Shown here piece after piece: positions 43,542-53,731 of a DNA stretch of 64,000 nucleotides. The position numbers were made by a program, and so were the translations under genes. The stretch is from positions 496,001 to 560,000 of the forward strand of contig NZ_CP146256.1 in assembly GCF_039134705.1 (NCBI RefSeq). Direction: 5' to 3'. Origin of the DNA: Kineothrix sp. IPX-CK (GTDB lineage: Bacteria; Bacillota; Clostridia; Lachnospirales; Lachnospiraceae). Each line of letters opens with the position of its first letter. The first letter of the stretch is position 1. Under the pieces are notes generated by a model that was given only the letters and a program-made list of their open reading frames with translations, did not search any database and was not told the origin of the DNA.

Positions 43542-44405
43542 ATGGATTTTTATAAAATATATAAACCAATAACAGCCGCTCCCTTCGCACATGGCCCCGA
43601 CTATATGGAATTCGAGCCGTGCGACGCGCTGAAACCGTTTATCAGGTGTTTCTGGGGCAGCAGCAAGCCTTACATACAGCCGGAGACGGACATCCCTACG
43701 CAAGGACTGGTAACGCCGGATACCTGCATGGACATCATCTTCGATGTCAATTTCACAGAAAATACTCTGAAAGGAAGCTTTTGCGGAATTGATGACAGCT
43801 CTTTCTTTACCAGTCGCATAAACGACAGGAGAATGGAACTTTCCACCTTCGCCATCCGCTTTTATGCGTGGAGCGCAGTTCTCTTCTCAGAGGAGTCTAT
43901 GAAGGATGTTAAAAATGGATTCTTTAATGTGGATTATCATTTTTCCAGGCTCAGGAAAGAACTTTATCCGCTTTTGTTCGACATTATAAATATAGAGGAT
44001 AGGATTGCCATTGCGGAGAGGTTCTTATTACAAAATTTCCGTCCGGAAAAAAGCAATCCTGTTGTCATGGAAGTGGTGTATGAGATTCTGCAAAGAAAAG
44101 GAAATATCAGGATCGAACAGCTTTCCCGGGACATTCACATAAGCGGCAGGCACTTGGAACGGATTTTCCGGGAAAATATAGGGGTTTCTCCCAAAAAGTT
44201 CTCCTCTCTTATAAGGTATCAGTATTTATGGCACGATATGCTGTTTCGAAATGACTTCAATGTTCTCGATGCGGTATACGAGCTTGGCTATACGGATCAG
44301 GCTCATCTTGTAAACGATTTCAAGCAGTTTCATACCATGTCCCCTCAGGAGGCGAAAGGCTTCGCAATGAAGGATATCCTGCAGAAAACCGATGTAAAAA
44401 AATAG
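43542..44405 (+). CDS. AraC family transcriptional regulator with DUF6597-like N-terminus
   Basis: The 287-residue protein has an N-terminal sensor part (FEPCDALKPFIRCFWGSSKP, TPDTCMDIIFDVN) and a C-terminal AraC pair of helix-turn-helix motifs (RIEQLSRDIHISGRHLERIFRENIGVSPKKF, VLDAVYELGYTDQAHLVNDFKQFHTMSPQEA). AAGGAGGGG precedes ATG 43542. It is 21 bp after the CPBP gene and could be part of the same transcript. The ligand is unknown. Confidence 0.88.
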   Translation: MDFYKIYKPITAAPFAHGPDYMEFEPCDALKPFIRCFWGSSKPYIQPETDIPTQGLVTPDTCMDIIFDVNFTENTLKGSFCGIDDSSFFTSRINDRRMELSTFAIRFYAWSAVLFSEESMKDVKNGFFNVDYHFSRLRKELYPLLFDIINIEDRIAIAERFLLQNFRPEKSNPVVMEVVYEILQRKGNIRIEQLSRDIHISGRHLERIFRENIGVSPKKFSSLIRYQYLWHDMLFRNDFNVLDAVYELGYTDQAHLVNDFKQFHTMSPQEAKGFAMKDILQKTDVKK

Positions 44406-44529
44406 CGGTTTAAGTAATAGATATTAAAAAAATGCGGTAAAAAGAGTGAATTTTATCCGGTAAATTTCCTTTATTTTCTATGCTAATATAGAAAAGGTGA
44501 AAAAGAATCTGTCAAAGGGGACGGTGGCG

Positions 44530-46602
44530 ATGATAGGAAAAAAGGAAACGGAAAAAAAGGCGCAGAAGAAAAAGGCTAAAAGAGGTCTCAGCCTAAAGGT
44601 CCAGCTTACGGCTGGATTCCTGATACCCGTGTGCATGGTAGCCTTGGTGGGGAACTTTGCATATAACAAGGCTTCAAAGGGCATGCTGGATAATTACGGG
44701 GAATCGGCGAGGACGGCTTTACAGATGACTGCCAAGCTTCTGGATTTCGGTTTTGAATCGGTGGATGCGGATTCTATACAGCTATTTAACGATTCCAATA
44801 TAACGAATTATGTGTCGGATACTTATAAGAGCGATCAAAATGCTAAAAATGACGCGCTTACAAAAGCGCAGGCCTTGATAGCAACAAAACAAAATAGCAA
44901 CAAGTTCATCAAAGATATTATTATCGTTACCGCAGACAATCTGAATGATTTGGCAACGGTCACCGGGAAGGGCGACAAGACCGGATTCTACGAAAGCTTT
45001 ATGGCGGAGAGCAAAGAGACTGCGGACAATGCAGACAAGTCGAAGACTTGGGCGGGGGAGCACCCGGTATTGGATTCGCGGTTCGGAACGAGCGGCGATA
45101 ATTATATCTGCTCCCAGTATCGGATGGTGAGCTCCAAAAATGCATGCGTGGTCATCGATGTCAGCGCCCAGAGAATTGAAGAAATATTAAGTGATTTAAC
45201 CCTTGGGGATGGGAGCATCATCGCTTTTGTCACGGCGGATGGGCGGGAAATCTATTCCGGTGAAAATAACGGTTTTACTTTTTCAGACAAAGAATATTAC
45301 AAGAGCGGCTCTGAAGAGGAAAGCGGCAGTTATAGCCGCGATGTGGAATACGACGGTAAGGAATACCTCTTTATGTACAATAAGTGCGAGATGAATCAGG
45401 CGGCTGTCTGTGCTTTGACGCCCAAGGACAGCTTGATGAAGGAAGCGCTGAGCATTAAGAACGGAATATATCTATGGGTATTTCTATCCTGCGTGGTGGT
45501 ATTGATTGTCGGTGCGGCAATCATGTTCGGAATCAGCAGGAATATGGGAAGTATAACGAGAAGGCTTGCCAAGGTTTCTCAGGGAGATCTGACGGTGGAT
45601 ATGCGCATCCGTGACAGAGCGGAATTCGGCAGACTCAGCGGACATATCATGGAGACGATTTCCAATACGAAGAAGCTGATTATGGAGGTAAGGGATACCT
45701 CTCTTCAGGTAAACGGCTGCGTAGGCAATGTAAAGCAGGCGGGGACGGAGCTTAAGGCGTCTACGGAGTATATTCAGGGAGTTATGAAGGAAATCGAAGG
45801 CGGCGTAGGAAGTCAGGCGCAGGATGCAGAGCAGTGTCTTGAGAAGATGGACTCTTTGTCCGACAAAATATTGAGCACGGTAGAAAATGTAAAGGAAATG
45901 GAAGGCTTGGCGGACGATACCCGCAAAATGATAGGCGAAGGAACGAAAGGAATGGACACGCTTATCGCCCAGTCCACAGAAGCGGGAGAGATAACGGGAC
46001 AGCTTTCCGGGAAAATAAAGCAGCTATCTGAGAAAATTAACAGCATACGGATACTTACCGATACTATCGATGAGATTTCCGAGGAGACCACTCTGCTTTC
46101 CTTGAACGCCTCCATAGAAGCGGCAAGGGCAGGAGAGGCAGGAAAAGGATTCTCAGTAGTGGCGGAGGCTATTAAGAAGCTGGCGGACAGTGCGAAGAAC
46201 TCCTCGGAGGAAATAAGAAAGGTTATCGAAGCCATCGAAGGAGTTTCCGATGATACCATCAAGGCATCGGGAAAAGCCGGCAGAATCGTGGAATCACAGG
46301 GGGCGGCGGTAGAAGAGACGAGACGCAGGTTCTCCGATATGAGCAGGAACATGGAAAAGCTGCTGCAAAATATTTCCGTAAGTGTCCGGGATGTGGAAGG
46401 GATGAACGCCAATCGCAGCGATACTTTGAATGCAATTGAAAGCATATCAGCGGTATCGGAAGAGACGGCAGCATCGGCGGTCTGTGTGGATGAAACAGTT
46501 AACAAGCAGGTGCACCAGGTGGAACAGTTATCAGAAGCTACGAAAGAGCTGGAAAACAAGATGGATGAGCTGCTGGAAGCTATCCAAATGTTTATTGTTT
46601 AA
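44530..46602 (+). CDS. Methyl-accepting chemotaxis protein
   Basis: The 690-residue receptor has a basic cytoplasmic start, a membrane segment (about 25-42, [17 protein letters not shown]), an extracellular Cache-like sensor of roughly 260 residues, and a second segment ([23 protein letters not shown]). A HAMP domain and a long cytoplasmic coiled coil follow, with the conserved tip [39 protein letters not shown]. It passes ligand signals to CheA. ATG 44530 is preferred, with AAAGGGGACGG before it; a GTG at 44497 in frame lacks a good site. No other chemotaxis gene is present. Confidence 0.92.
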   Translation: MIGKKETEKKAQKKKAKRGLSLKVQLTAGFLIPVCMVALVGNFAYNKASKGMLDNYGESARTALQMTAKLLDFGFESVDADSIQLFNDSNITNYVSDTYKSDQNAKNDALTKAQALIATKQNSNKFIKDIIIVTADNLNDLATVTGKGDKTGFYESFMAESKETADNADKSKTWAGEHPVLDSRFGTSGDNYICSQYRMVSSKNACVVIDVSAQRIEEILSDLTLGDGSIIAFVTADGREIYSGENNGFTFSDKEYYKSGSEEESGSYSRDVEYDGKEYLFMYNKCEMNQAAVCALTPKDSLMKEALSIKNGIYLWVFLSCVVVLIVGAAIMFGISRNMGSITRRLAKVSQGDLTVDMRIRDRAEFGRLSGHIMETISNTKKLIMEVRDTSLQVNGCVGNVKQAGTELKASTEYIQGVMKEIEGGVGSQAQDAEQCLEKMDSLSDKILSTVENVKEMEGLADDTRKMIGEGTKGMDTLIAQSTEAGEITGQLSGKIKQLSEKINSIRILTDTIDEISEETTLLSLNASIEAARAGEAGKGFSVVAEAIKKLADSAKNSSEEIRKVIEAIEGVSDDTIKASGKAGRIVESQGAAVEETRRRFSDMSRNMEKLLQNISVSVRDVEGMNANRSDTLNAIESISAVSEETAASAVCVDETVNKQVHQVEQLSEATKELENKMDELLEAIQMFIV

Positions 46603-46621
46603 ACGAGCAGAACAAATTGCA

Positions 46622-46953
46622 TTACACCGTTACGGTAACCTCTTTATTTCCGCTTCCCGTCAGCGCGATAACAGTGTCTGCGCCATCCTGCGATAAATCG
46701 CCTTCTGAAGCGGAAATCCTTTTCACATTGATAAGCCGTAACTTACAAGGTCCGGAAGCGGCGATAGATACTTTAACAGCATTTCCGGCCTCTCATCAGT
46801 ATGCCCAAGGGCCACAATAGAATTTTCTTTCACCATAAGAGGAATACTTGTATACCCGTGAGTTTCGGTAATCCAGGCAGGTCTTATCCTCGGTATATTC
46901 CGGAACCATGCTTCTCATAGCAGGAGTTCCGATTGCCGAGGTGCCCACCGCCT
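46622..46953 (-). pseudogene. Decayed C-terminal remnant of a GH31 alpha-xylosidase-like gene
   Basis: Three minus-strand frames in a row give a GH31-like C-terminus: GTPAMRSMVPEYTEDKTCLD (like the GTPVMRPMFLEYPDD segment of YicI-type enzymes), then after a frameshift KENSIVALGHTDERPEMLL, then after a stop VKRISASEGDLSQDGADTV and GSGNKEVTVTV to a final stop at 46622. The catalytic half is missing, so it is non-functional. Its presence beside fucosidase, galactosidase and GH3 genes suggests the locus once had an alpha-xylosidase. Confidence 0.65.
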
Positions 46954-46963
46954 TTTTTTGCTG

Positions 46964-46992
46964 TTTACAAATGATTCGGGTATTTATATACT
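46964..46992 (+). promoter_or_regulatory. Promoter of the YesM-type kinase gene
   Basis: TTTACA (46964-46969) and TATACT (46987-46992) are 17 bases apart, with a start near 46999, about 41 bases before the GTG start of the kinase gene. Confidence 0.7.
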
Positions 46993-47039
46993 AAAGGGTA
47001 GAATGCCGGAGAAAAAGGCAAACAGACAGGAGGTGCGCA

Positions 47040-48836
47040 GTGAAGATACAGATGTTCGGAGGAATGAAAAAGGCAAATATAAAGAAACAGCTCTATACCA
47101 TATATTTTGTTGCCGTTATTCTTCCTATAACGCTTATCGGTTCGTTTCTTCTCATAAATACGTATAGACTGCTTACCAGTTATCACCGGGACCTGTTGGA
47201 ATCTGATAATCTCCGGGTGAAAAATATACTGTTTGAAATAACCACGCAGGTTTACAACATATCCGAAGAGCTGGCCTTTAACGAAGATATAAGGGCTATT
47301 CTAAAAGACAATTACTTTTTTAAGAAAAGTTTTGTCCAAGAGGTGGATGCACTCTCTTCTCTGGACAGTTATAACACGAATTATGCAGAAATCGATGAGA
47401 TAGCGATATATGCGGACAACCCTACCTTGAATGATTATAAGCAATTTCATTATGTGAACGAAGAGATAAAGGCACAGGAGTGGTATCAGCTGGCAGTCAA
47501 ACAGTCAAGCGTATTCTGGACGCCGATGACGGATACCGATAAATATGGGAATGAGTATTGGAATCTCTGTCTGGTCAGGAAGGTCCCCATTATCAACTCC
47601 AAATATAACGCGGTATTGGTCATCAAGCTGTCTGATAACTATCTTAAGACGAGAATAAGCAGTAAAGAATATGAAACCATGGTTTCCGTAGACAACGGAC
47701 CGGTTTTCTTCAGTTCGGATAGATCGGCCTATGGAAAAGCGCAGGAGGTCTATATAGATTATGAGGACAATTACTACCGCCATGTGGGGAACATACAGCT
47801 TGAGGATGAAGTATGCTTTGTGGATGTTTCCACGCTGCCGCTTTACCAGTCGGATTCTAAAATATATATAAGTACCATGAGTGGTCAGGCTTATTCCAAT
47901 ATCAAGAGCATTATTTATATTTGCCTTGCTATTATTGTGTTTTCTATTTCAATTACGGGAATTATTATACATTTTTTTACTACTTATTTTACCTCCCGGG
48001 TGCTCACGTTAAGACATGCGATGCATCAAGCCAGCAATGAAGACTACGAAATCACAGATTCTGTAAACGGGCAGGATGAGCTTTCGGAGGCCTTTTCTGA
48101 CCTGGAGGTCATGGTACAGAAGATTAAGCGTAAGGATGCGGAGATGTACGAAGCCAGCATTAAGGAAAAGGAGCTGGTTAACGAACAGCAGGAGATGGAA
48201 TTCAAGATGCTGGCCAGCCAGATCAATCCTCACTTTCTCTATAATACACTGGAGACCATCCGCATGAAGGCATTTACTGCAGGAGACAGAGAGGCGGCTA
48301 CGTCCATAAAGCTGCTTGGGAAATCCATGCGGTACGTATTGGAAAATACGGGTACCGCCTTCACTACACTTACTAAGGAAATCGAACATGTGATGACCTA
48401 TCTGACGATACAGAAAATGCGTTTCGGCGATAAATTCGAAAGCTTTTTTTGCATCGCGGATGACGTGCAGACAAAGTCGCTGTACATATTGCCTTTGCTT
48501 CTGCAGCCAATCGTGGAAAACGCCCTTTTGCACGGATTGGAGGAGAAGGAATCGGGCGGGGAAATAACAATCTCCATATATAAGAACGAGGAGCTTTTTT
48601 TTATCGATATAGGGGATAATGGAAGGGGAATGTCGGAGCTGGAGCTGGCTGCTCTTCGCAAAAACGTGGAGATTAAAGATGTGAGCAGAAACAAGAGTAT
48701 CGGGTTGTATAATATCAATCAGAGGATAAAGCTTTGCTATGGAAAAAGTACAGGGATCCGCATCAACTCCGAGCTGTATAAAGGGACTACAGTACGAATT
48801 ATGCTGCCTTTGGAAAAGATGAAAATTTTAAGGTAA
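47040..48836 (+). CDS. YesM-type sensor histidine kinase
   Basis: The 598-residue protein has two membrane segments (about 20-42 and 285-310) around a large extracellular Cache-like sensor, a HAMP domain, a His_kinase domain with His398 in INPHFLYNTLETIRM, and an ATPase domain (PIVENALLHGL, IGDNGRGMSE). This plan is typical of the YesM/YesN two-component systems that control sugar uptake in Firmicutes. The start is GTG 47040, supported by AGGAGGT just upstream. Its partner is probably the YesN-type regulator at 54411-55988. It likely senses the glycan or a binding protein loaded with it. Confidence 0.93.
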   Translation: MKIQMFGGMKKANIKKQLYTIYFVAVILPITLIGSFLLINTYRLLTSYHRDLLESDNLRVKNILFEITTQVYNISEELAFNEDIRAILKDNYFFKKSFVQEVDALSSLDSYNTNYAEIDEIAIYADNPTLNDYKQFHYVNEEIKAQEWYQLAVKQSSVFWTPMTDTDKYGNEYWNLCLVRKVPIINSKYNAVLVIKLSDNYLKTRISSKEYETMVSVDNGPVFFSSDRSAYGKAQEVYIDYEDNYYRHVGNIQLEDEVCFVDVSTLPLYQSDSKIYISTMSGQAYSNIKSIIYICLAIIVFSISITGIIIHFFTTYFTSRVLTLRHAMHQASNEDYEITDSVNGQDELSEAFSDLEVMVQKIKRKDAEMYEASIKEKELVNEQQEMEFKMLASQINPHFLYNTLETIRMKAFTAGDREAATSIKLLGKSMRYVLENTGTAFTTLTKEIEHVMTYLTIQKMRFGDKFESFFCIADDVQTKSLYILPLLLQPIVENALLHGLEEKESGGEITISIYKNEELFFIDIGDNGRGMSELELAALRKNVEIKDVSRNKSIGLYNINQRIKLCYGKSTGIRINSELYKGTTVRIMLPLEKMKILR

Positions 48837-48935
48837 TTTTAATCAAGTATTTGCGGTATTTTTATTTATTACAATTTTTTATAATGAATACATCATCGAA
48901 CGAAACTGTTCTTTGATGTATTTTTTGTGTAATAG

Positions 48936-49221
48936 GATTAGGGTGTCAAAAGGTCCTTTATAAATACATTCTGGTCAATATGTTTAAACAAAAAGAATGA
49001 CTGCGCCTATGTAAATATTTAGAAGTTCTTTCTCTGGATATTTGAGCCATAACAGAAAACAAAACTGTTTGAGCGCAGCGAGTTTTTTGTTTTCTGGCAT
49101 GTTTGGCGCGAATAGACTGAGAATTAGAACTTCTTATATATTGGAATTCGGAGCAGGAGTCTTTTTGTTTTGAGCATATTGCCTAGAGACGTTCGCAAAA
49201 GGACCTTTTGACACCCTAATC
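48936..49221. mobile_element. MITE-like palindromic element
   Basis: The element has perfect 24-bp terminal inverted repeats (48936-48959 and 49198-49221, starting GATTAGGGTGTC). The 7-bp direct repeat GTAATAG lies immediately outside both ends (48929-48935 and 49222-49228). It is 286 bp long, has no coding capacity and folds on itself almost completely. Its inner 160 bp is a diverged, inverted copy of the core of the palindrome at 1-330. The transposase that moved it is not in this window. Confidence 0.8.
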
Positions 49222-49272
49222 GTAATAGGAAACTGCTCCTATTATATAAAATGGATGCGCTGATACGCGCGC

Positions 49273-49335
49273 AGAACAAAAGCTTTGCGGACGAAGTGCT
49301 TGCCCGCGGGGGTGTGCGAAGCACACTTTTGTTCT
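49273..49335. repeat. Hairpin in the leader of the permease operon
   Basis: AGAACAAAAG (49273-49282) pairs perfectly with CTTTTGTTCT (49326-49335) around a GC-rich, partly paired loop (GAAGTGCTTGCCC and GTGTGCGAAGCACAC). It ends 33 bases before the permease start. It could affect readthrough or message stability. The rest of the 49222-49367 gap shows TATTATATAAA but no proper -35. Confidence 0.5.
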
Positions 49336-49367
49336 ATCATAGAGAATCTGGAAAGGAATGAAAGCGA

Positions 49368-50819
49368 ATGGTAGGAAGTAAATCACCAAAAGATCTGATG
49401 GGAGATAAACTCTTTTATGTGATAAGAATTGCTGTTTTGCTAGCGGTAATATTTTTGTTTGTACCCGGCCTTAATCCGGCCAAAGTTAGCGGCCTGATCA
49501 ATAGGAACCTTTCACTGTTTACATCCGGTATATCTTACTCCACACTGACAGAGGATTTTGGAAGGGCGATAAAAAAGGAGTGGGTACAGGAATCTACCCT
49601 GCAGCTACTTTATATATCGTCTATGTCTATATGCATTGGAGCTGCGGCAATGGGAGCAGGTGGATGTATGACTCTTGGCAGTCTGAAGTTCAAGAGGCTG
49701 AGTGCGCTGACTGCTGCGATCGGCGGAGGGCTGGAAATGATAGGGTTGGCGGGAATCTTTATTTCCTACAATCAGATTTCCATGACTACCAATGTTAAAA
49801 AAGTAGAGCCTCAGTTTCAAAGTGGTTTTTGGATCATACTTGTGGTAGCGGCAGTAGTTCTGGCAGCTTCTTTGCTGGAGCTGTTTCTATTGCCGAAAGC
49901 GTCAAAGGAGGATAAATATAAGGTTGAAGCAAAATATCAGTTGTTTCTCATGTTCATGCCATTTATCGCGTTAATTGCGGTATTCTCCTACCTTCCTTTA
50001 TTGGGGTGGAGATATGCATTCTTCGACTACAAAGTGGGAGATACCTTGAGTATGAATAATTTCGTGGGCTTCAAGTGGTTCAGGGAATTGCTTAAGAATC
50101 CCGCTACGGTGAGGGATATTGGCAGGGTGCTTAAGAACACTTTGGTAATGAGCGGACTCGGCATAGCGACCAGCTGGCTGCCAATGGCCTTTGCTATCTT
50201 TCTATCGGAAATAAAAAACATTAAATACAGAAGATTCGTTCAGGTATTTACCACTATACCTAACTTCATAAGCTGGGTTCTGGTATACGCAATTGCTTTT
50301 TGTATTTTCTCTACGGACGGCTTTGTCAGCAGTCTGTTCGTCAATATGGGAATATGGGATCAAGGAGCCAATCTTTTGATGAGCGGCGAGCATACATGGC
50401 TGAAAATGCTTGGCTGGGGACTTTGGAAAGGAGTTGGCTGGAGTGCCATCATATACATAGCGGCAATCTCCGGCATCGACCAGCAGCTCTATGAGGCGGC
50501 AAAAGTGGACGGAGCGGGAAGATTCCAGAGAATGTGGCATATCACGGTGCCGGGCTTGATCCCGACCTTCTGCGTGCTGCTGCTGATGGCTGTGGCAAAT
50601 ATTTTGAGCAATGGCATGGATCAGTATCTCGTGTTTGAGAATGCTACGAATACAAATGCGATCATGGTTTTGGATTTGTATGTTTACAGGCTGGGCATCG
50701 GGCAAGGCTCTATTCCGCTGACCACGGTAATCGGTATGGTGAAATCTATTGTCAGCGTTACCCTGCTGTTTGCTGCAAATGGAATTTCTAAACTCATTCG
50801 CGGCGAAAGTATCGTATAG
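49368..50819 (+). CDS. Sugar ABC transporter permease (LplB type) with N-terminal membrane extension
   Basis: The 483-residue protein has a C-terminal six-helix permease domain (from about residue 185) with the EAA loop EAAKVDGAGRFQRMWHITVPG, typical of carbohydrate importers of the LplB/YtcP group. About 180 extra residues precede it, with four more hydrophobic segments (for example IAVLLAVIFLFVPGLN and FWIILVVAAVVLAASLLELFLL), which ordinary members lack. It pairs with the next permease; no ATPase gene is nearby, as is usual when a shared MsmX-type ATPase serves many importers. Confidence 0.92.
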   Translation: MVGSKSPKDLMGDKLFYVIRIAVLLAVIFLFVPGLNPAKVSGLINRNLSLFTSGISYSTLTEDFGRAIKKEWVQESTLQLLYISSMSICIGAAAMGAGGCMTLGSLKFKRLSALTAAIGGGLEMIGLAGIFISYNQISMTTNVKKVEPQFQSGFWIILVVAAVVLAASLLELFLLPKASKEDKYKVEAKYQLFLMFMPFIALIAVFSYLPLLGWRYAFFDYKVGDTLSMNNFVGFKWFRELLKNPATVRDIGRVLKNTLVMSGLGIATSWLPMAFAIFLSEIKNIKYRRFVQVFTTIPNFISWVLVYAIAFCIFSTDGFVSSLFVNMGIWDQGANLLMSGEHTWLKMLGWGLWKGVGWSAIIYIAAISGIDQQLYEAAKVDGAGRFQRMWHITVPGLIPTFCVLLLMAVANILSNGMDQYLVFENATNTNAIMVLDLYVYRLGIGQGSIPLTTVIGMVKSIVSVTLLFAANGISKLIRGESIV

Positions 50820-50830
50820 GAGGTGAGGAT

Positions 50831-51796
50831 ATGGCAAGAACAGCACAGGAAAAAGCGGACATAAAGGCAGAGAAAAGGTATGAAAAGAAATATAAGCACA
50901 GCTTTCATTTAAAGCCCGGAGATATTATTTTCAATATACTTAACTACTTTGTATTTGGATTATTCGCGTTGGCGTGTACGTTTCCGTTTTATTACATATT
51001 TATCAATACAATCAGCAATAATGACCTCGTAATCAAAGGAGTGATCAATTTTATTCCAAGAGGTTTGCATCTGAGCAACTATATGGCACTGATTAACGTA
51101 AGTGATTTGTCCAATGCGTTTATTGTGTCAATAGGACGAACGGTCATTGGTACGGCACTTATGGTGGCAGCTTCGGGCTTCGTCGGCTATCTGGTAACGA
51201 AGCAGGAGATGTGGGGAAGGAGATTCTGGTACCGTTTCCTCATTATAACAATGTATTTTAATGCAGGCTTGATTCCATGGTTTCTGAATATGCAGATGCT
51301 GGGACTTACCAATACGTTTCTGGCATATATCATTCCGGGAATTGTAGTGCCCTATAATATTATCCTGGTCAAGACATACATAGAATCCATTCCGGCGGAG
51401 CTGGAAGAGAGCGCGGCGATAGACGGTGCCACCTACATGACCATATTCCGCAAAATCATATGGCCCTTAAGCAAACCGATTCTTGCGACCATTGCTATTT
51501 TCGGGGCGGTAAACCACTGGAACTCCTTTACGGATTCGCTGATCCTGATGCAGTCTGCACCGAAACTGTATACCTTGCAGCACAGACTTTATATTTATCT
51601 GAATACTGCATCCAACCTTAAGGCCCTGATGGAATCAGGAGGTCAGGTCAGTGATGCGGTACTCAAATCCGCCATGAGCGGTAAGGTTATAAAGTATACC
51701 ATTTCTATGGTAACCGTTATTCCTATCCTATGTATCTATCCGTTCATGCAGCGGTATTTCGAAAAAGGTATTATGCTCGGGGCGGTAAAGGGATAA
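50831..51796 (+). CDS. Carbohydrate ABC transporter permease (YtcP/MalG type)
   Basis: The 321-residue protein has six membrane segments and the EAA loop EESAAIDGATYMTIFRKIIWPLSKP. Its basic 30-residue N-terminus is common in YtcP-like members. AGGAGGTGAGG precedes ATG 50831, 11 bp after the partner permease. It forms a heterodimeric channel with that protein and takes substrate from the lipoprotein encoded next. Confidence 0.94.
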   Translation: MARTAQEKADIKAEKRYEKKYKHSFHLKPGDIIFNILNYFVFGLFALACTFPFYYIFINTISNNDLVIKGVINFIPRGLHLSNYMALINVSDLSNAFIVSIGRTVIGTALMVAASGFVGYLVTKQEMWGRRFWYRFLIITMYFNAGLIPWFLNMQMLGLTNTFLAYIIPGIVVPYNIILVKTYIESIPAELEESAAIDGATYMTIFRKIIWPLSKPILATIAIFGAVNHWNSFTDSLILMQSAPKLYTLQHRLYIYLNTASNLKALMESGGQVSDAVLKSAMSGKVIKYTISMVTVIPILCIYPFMQRYFEKGIMLGAVKG

Positions 51797-51866
51797 GGAA
51801 AACTAAAATAAGTATCAACCGTAAAAATACGGTTTCAATACACAAATAAAAGGAGGAAGAAAAAGA

Positions 51867-53672
51867 ATGAAGGCAAAAAGGATTACAGCATTGCTTATGG
51901 CAGCGGTAATGACGGCTTCCCTTGCGGCCTGCGGCGGCACAAGTACCACGGCGACTACTGCGCAGCCGGAGGATGAAGTGGCAGATGAGGAAACAACCGG
52001 AACAGAAGACGCAGCGGGGGAAGCAGCGGATACGGAGGCGGCAGATTCGGATTACGATGCTCTGCTGGCAGATATCATTCCTGAGGAAACAGTAACCCTG
52101 GATGTATTTGATCAGCTGGCAAATTATTCCGGAGAGCAGATCGGATGGTTTGGCCAGATTATGCTTGAGAAATTTAACGTTAAGCTGAATCTTATTCCCG
52201 ATCCAGAGGGCGGCGGCGTATATGAGACCCGTATGGAATCCGGTAATTTGGGTGATTTGGTAATCTGGGGACAGGACGGAACCGAATATCTCCAGGCGGT
52301 GGAGAAAGGAATGCTCTTTGACTGGAATGAAGAAGATATACTCTCCGATTATGGTCCGTATATCACAGAGCATATGCCCTATGCACTGGAGAAAAACAAC
52401 AATCTTTCCGGCGGAACAACCTACGGTATCGGCCATGACATTGCAGTAGACCCTACGGCTCGTCAGGATTTTATGTATACGTGGGATTTGCGCTGGGATC
52501 TGTACAAAGAACTGGGCTATCCTGAAATTAAGAATCTGGACGATATGGCGAATGTCCTCGCTCAGATGAAGGAAATTTGTCCTACGGATGACAATGGAAA
52601 GACCACATACGGAGTAGCGTTATTTAACGATTGGGATGGAAATATGGCGATGTATGTGAAATCGCTGGTTACCGCGTATTACGGTTATGATGAGTTCGGC
52701 TTCGGCTTCTACGATCCGGTAGAGCAGAAATACATTCCTCTTATGGAAAAAGACGGCCCTTATATGGAGGCCCTGAAGTTCTATAATGGATTATATCGTC
52801 AGGGATTGTTGGATCCCGATTCCCAGACACAGAAATATGATGGTATGCAGGCTGATTATCAGAATGGTACGGCATTTCTCAATATTTTCAATTTCCTGGG
52901 TTCCGCTTTTTACAATTCAGAAAGTCATGCGGCAGATGGGAAAGCGATGTTCCCTTGTCCGCCTTCAGAGGCAACGCCTATCTGCTATGGTCAGAACGTA
53001 TACGGATCTAACAGAGTTTGGTCAATTGGTGCAAAAACGGAATATCCGGAGTTATGCATGGCAATTATCAACTGGCTGGCAACTCCGGAAGGCCGTATGA
53101 CGGTAGAATATGGCCCTAAGGACGTATGCTGGTATTATGATGAAAGTGGCATGATACAGTTTACTGATCTGGGACGTGCGGCTAAGATGGATATCAAGAC
53201 GGAGATGAGCGACGGCTATTCAGGAACCTTTGATGACGGAAGCTTTAAGATGAACAATACCACATGGGGAATCGATGCGGCGAATCCGGATTCCAGCGGT
53301 GAGACCTATAACTACAGAAAATGGGAGAGCTTCACAGCGGATCCGCAATCCGATATAGAAGCGGATTGGAGAGACTACACAGGAGCGAAAACCCCCGATG
53401 AATATATGGGAACAACCAATTTCAAGCTGTCCCTGGGAACTGCTTATTCTGAGTCTCCCAGATCTGACGAGCTTATGGTTCTCTGGAATCAGGTAGCAAC
53501 ATGCGTTAGAACAGAATCATGGAAAGCGATTTATGCGAACTCCGATGATGAATTCAACAGTATAATAGATGGCATGATTACACAGGCAAAAGATTATGGA
53601 TACGATCAATGCGTAGAATTCCAGCAGAATGAGGCAACGCTGAGAAAAGCTGCGGAAGATGCGGTAAAATAA
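51867..53672 (+). CDS. Extracellular sugar-binding lipoprotein
   Basis: The 601-residue protein has a lipoprotein signal (AVMTASLAACGG, lipobox Cys22), then an acidic, threonine-rich linker (about 25-60) and a large type 1 binding-protein domain similar to LplA-like proteins (DVFDQLANYSGEQIGWFGQIM, EYPELCMAIINWLATPEGRM). It captures oligosaccharide at the cell surface for the two permeases before it. AAAGGAGG lies well placed before ATG 51867. It is clearly related to the second lipoprotein at 56161-57891 (shared VDVFD..ANY.G...GWF pattern). Confidence 0.93.
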   Translation: MKAKRITALLMAAVMTASLAACGGTSTTATTAQPEDEVADEETTGTEDAAGEAADTEAADSDYDALLADIIPEETVTLDVFDQLANYSGEQIGWFGQIMLEKFNVKLNLIPDPEGGGVYETRMESGNLGDLVIWGQDGTEYLQAVEKGMLFDWNEEDILSDYGPYITEHMPYALEKNNNLSGGTTYGIGHDIAVDPTARQDFMYTWDLRWDLYKELGYPEIKNLDDMANVLAQMKEICPTDDNGKTTYGVALFNDWDGNMAMYVKSLVTAYYGYDEFGFGFYDPVEQKYIPLMEKDGPYMEALKFYNGLYRQGLLDPDSQTQKYDGMQADYQNGTAFLNIFNFLGSAFYNSESHAADGKAMFPCPPSEATPICYGQNVYGSNRVWSIGAKTEYPELCMAIINWLATPEGRMTVEYGPKDVCWYYDESGMIQFTDLGRAAKMDIKTEMSDGYSGTFDDGSFKMNNTTWGIDAANPDSSGETYNYRKWESFTADPQSDIEADWRDYTGAKTPDEYMGTTNFKLSLGTAYSESPRSDELMVLWNQVATCVRTESWKAIYANSDDEFNSIIDGMITQAKDYGYDQCVEFQQNEATLRKAAEDAVK

Positions 53673-53731
53673 TAGACTTTTAAAATAGCAGTAATGAGCA
53701 GTGTATAATAGGTGATAAATAGTTGTCAGGC

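Noticed and set aside
45813..46559. Long minus-strand open frame of 248 codons inside the chemotaxis receptor gene.
   Set aside because: It is serine-rich antisense of the coiled-coil coding region, with no ribosome site and no family character; the plus-strand gene explains it.
46617..46820. Plus-strand small frame after the chemotaxis receptor.
   Set aside because: It is antisense to the GH31 remnant, which gives the better explanation of this segment.
49208..49213. TTGACA in the right end of the MITE as an outward promoter for the permease operon.
   Set aside because: The next -10-like boxes are 9 and 26 bases away, not 16-18.
49358..49372. cre-like sequence ATGAAAGCGAATGGT at the permease start.
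   Set aside because: It lacks the conserved C near the 3' end and overlaps the ribosome site and start codon, so the match is probably chance.
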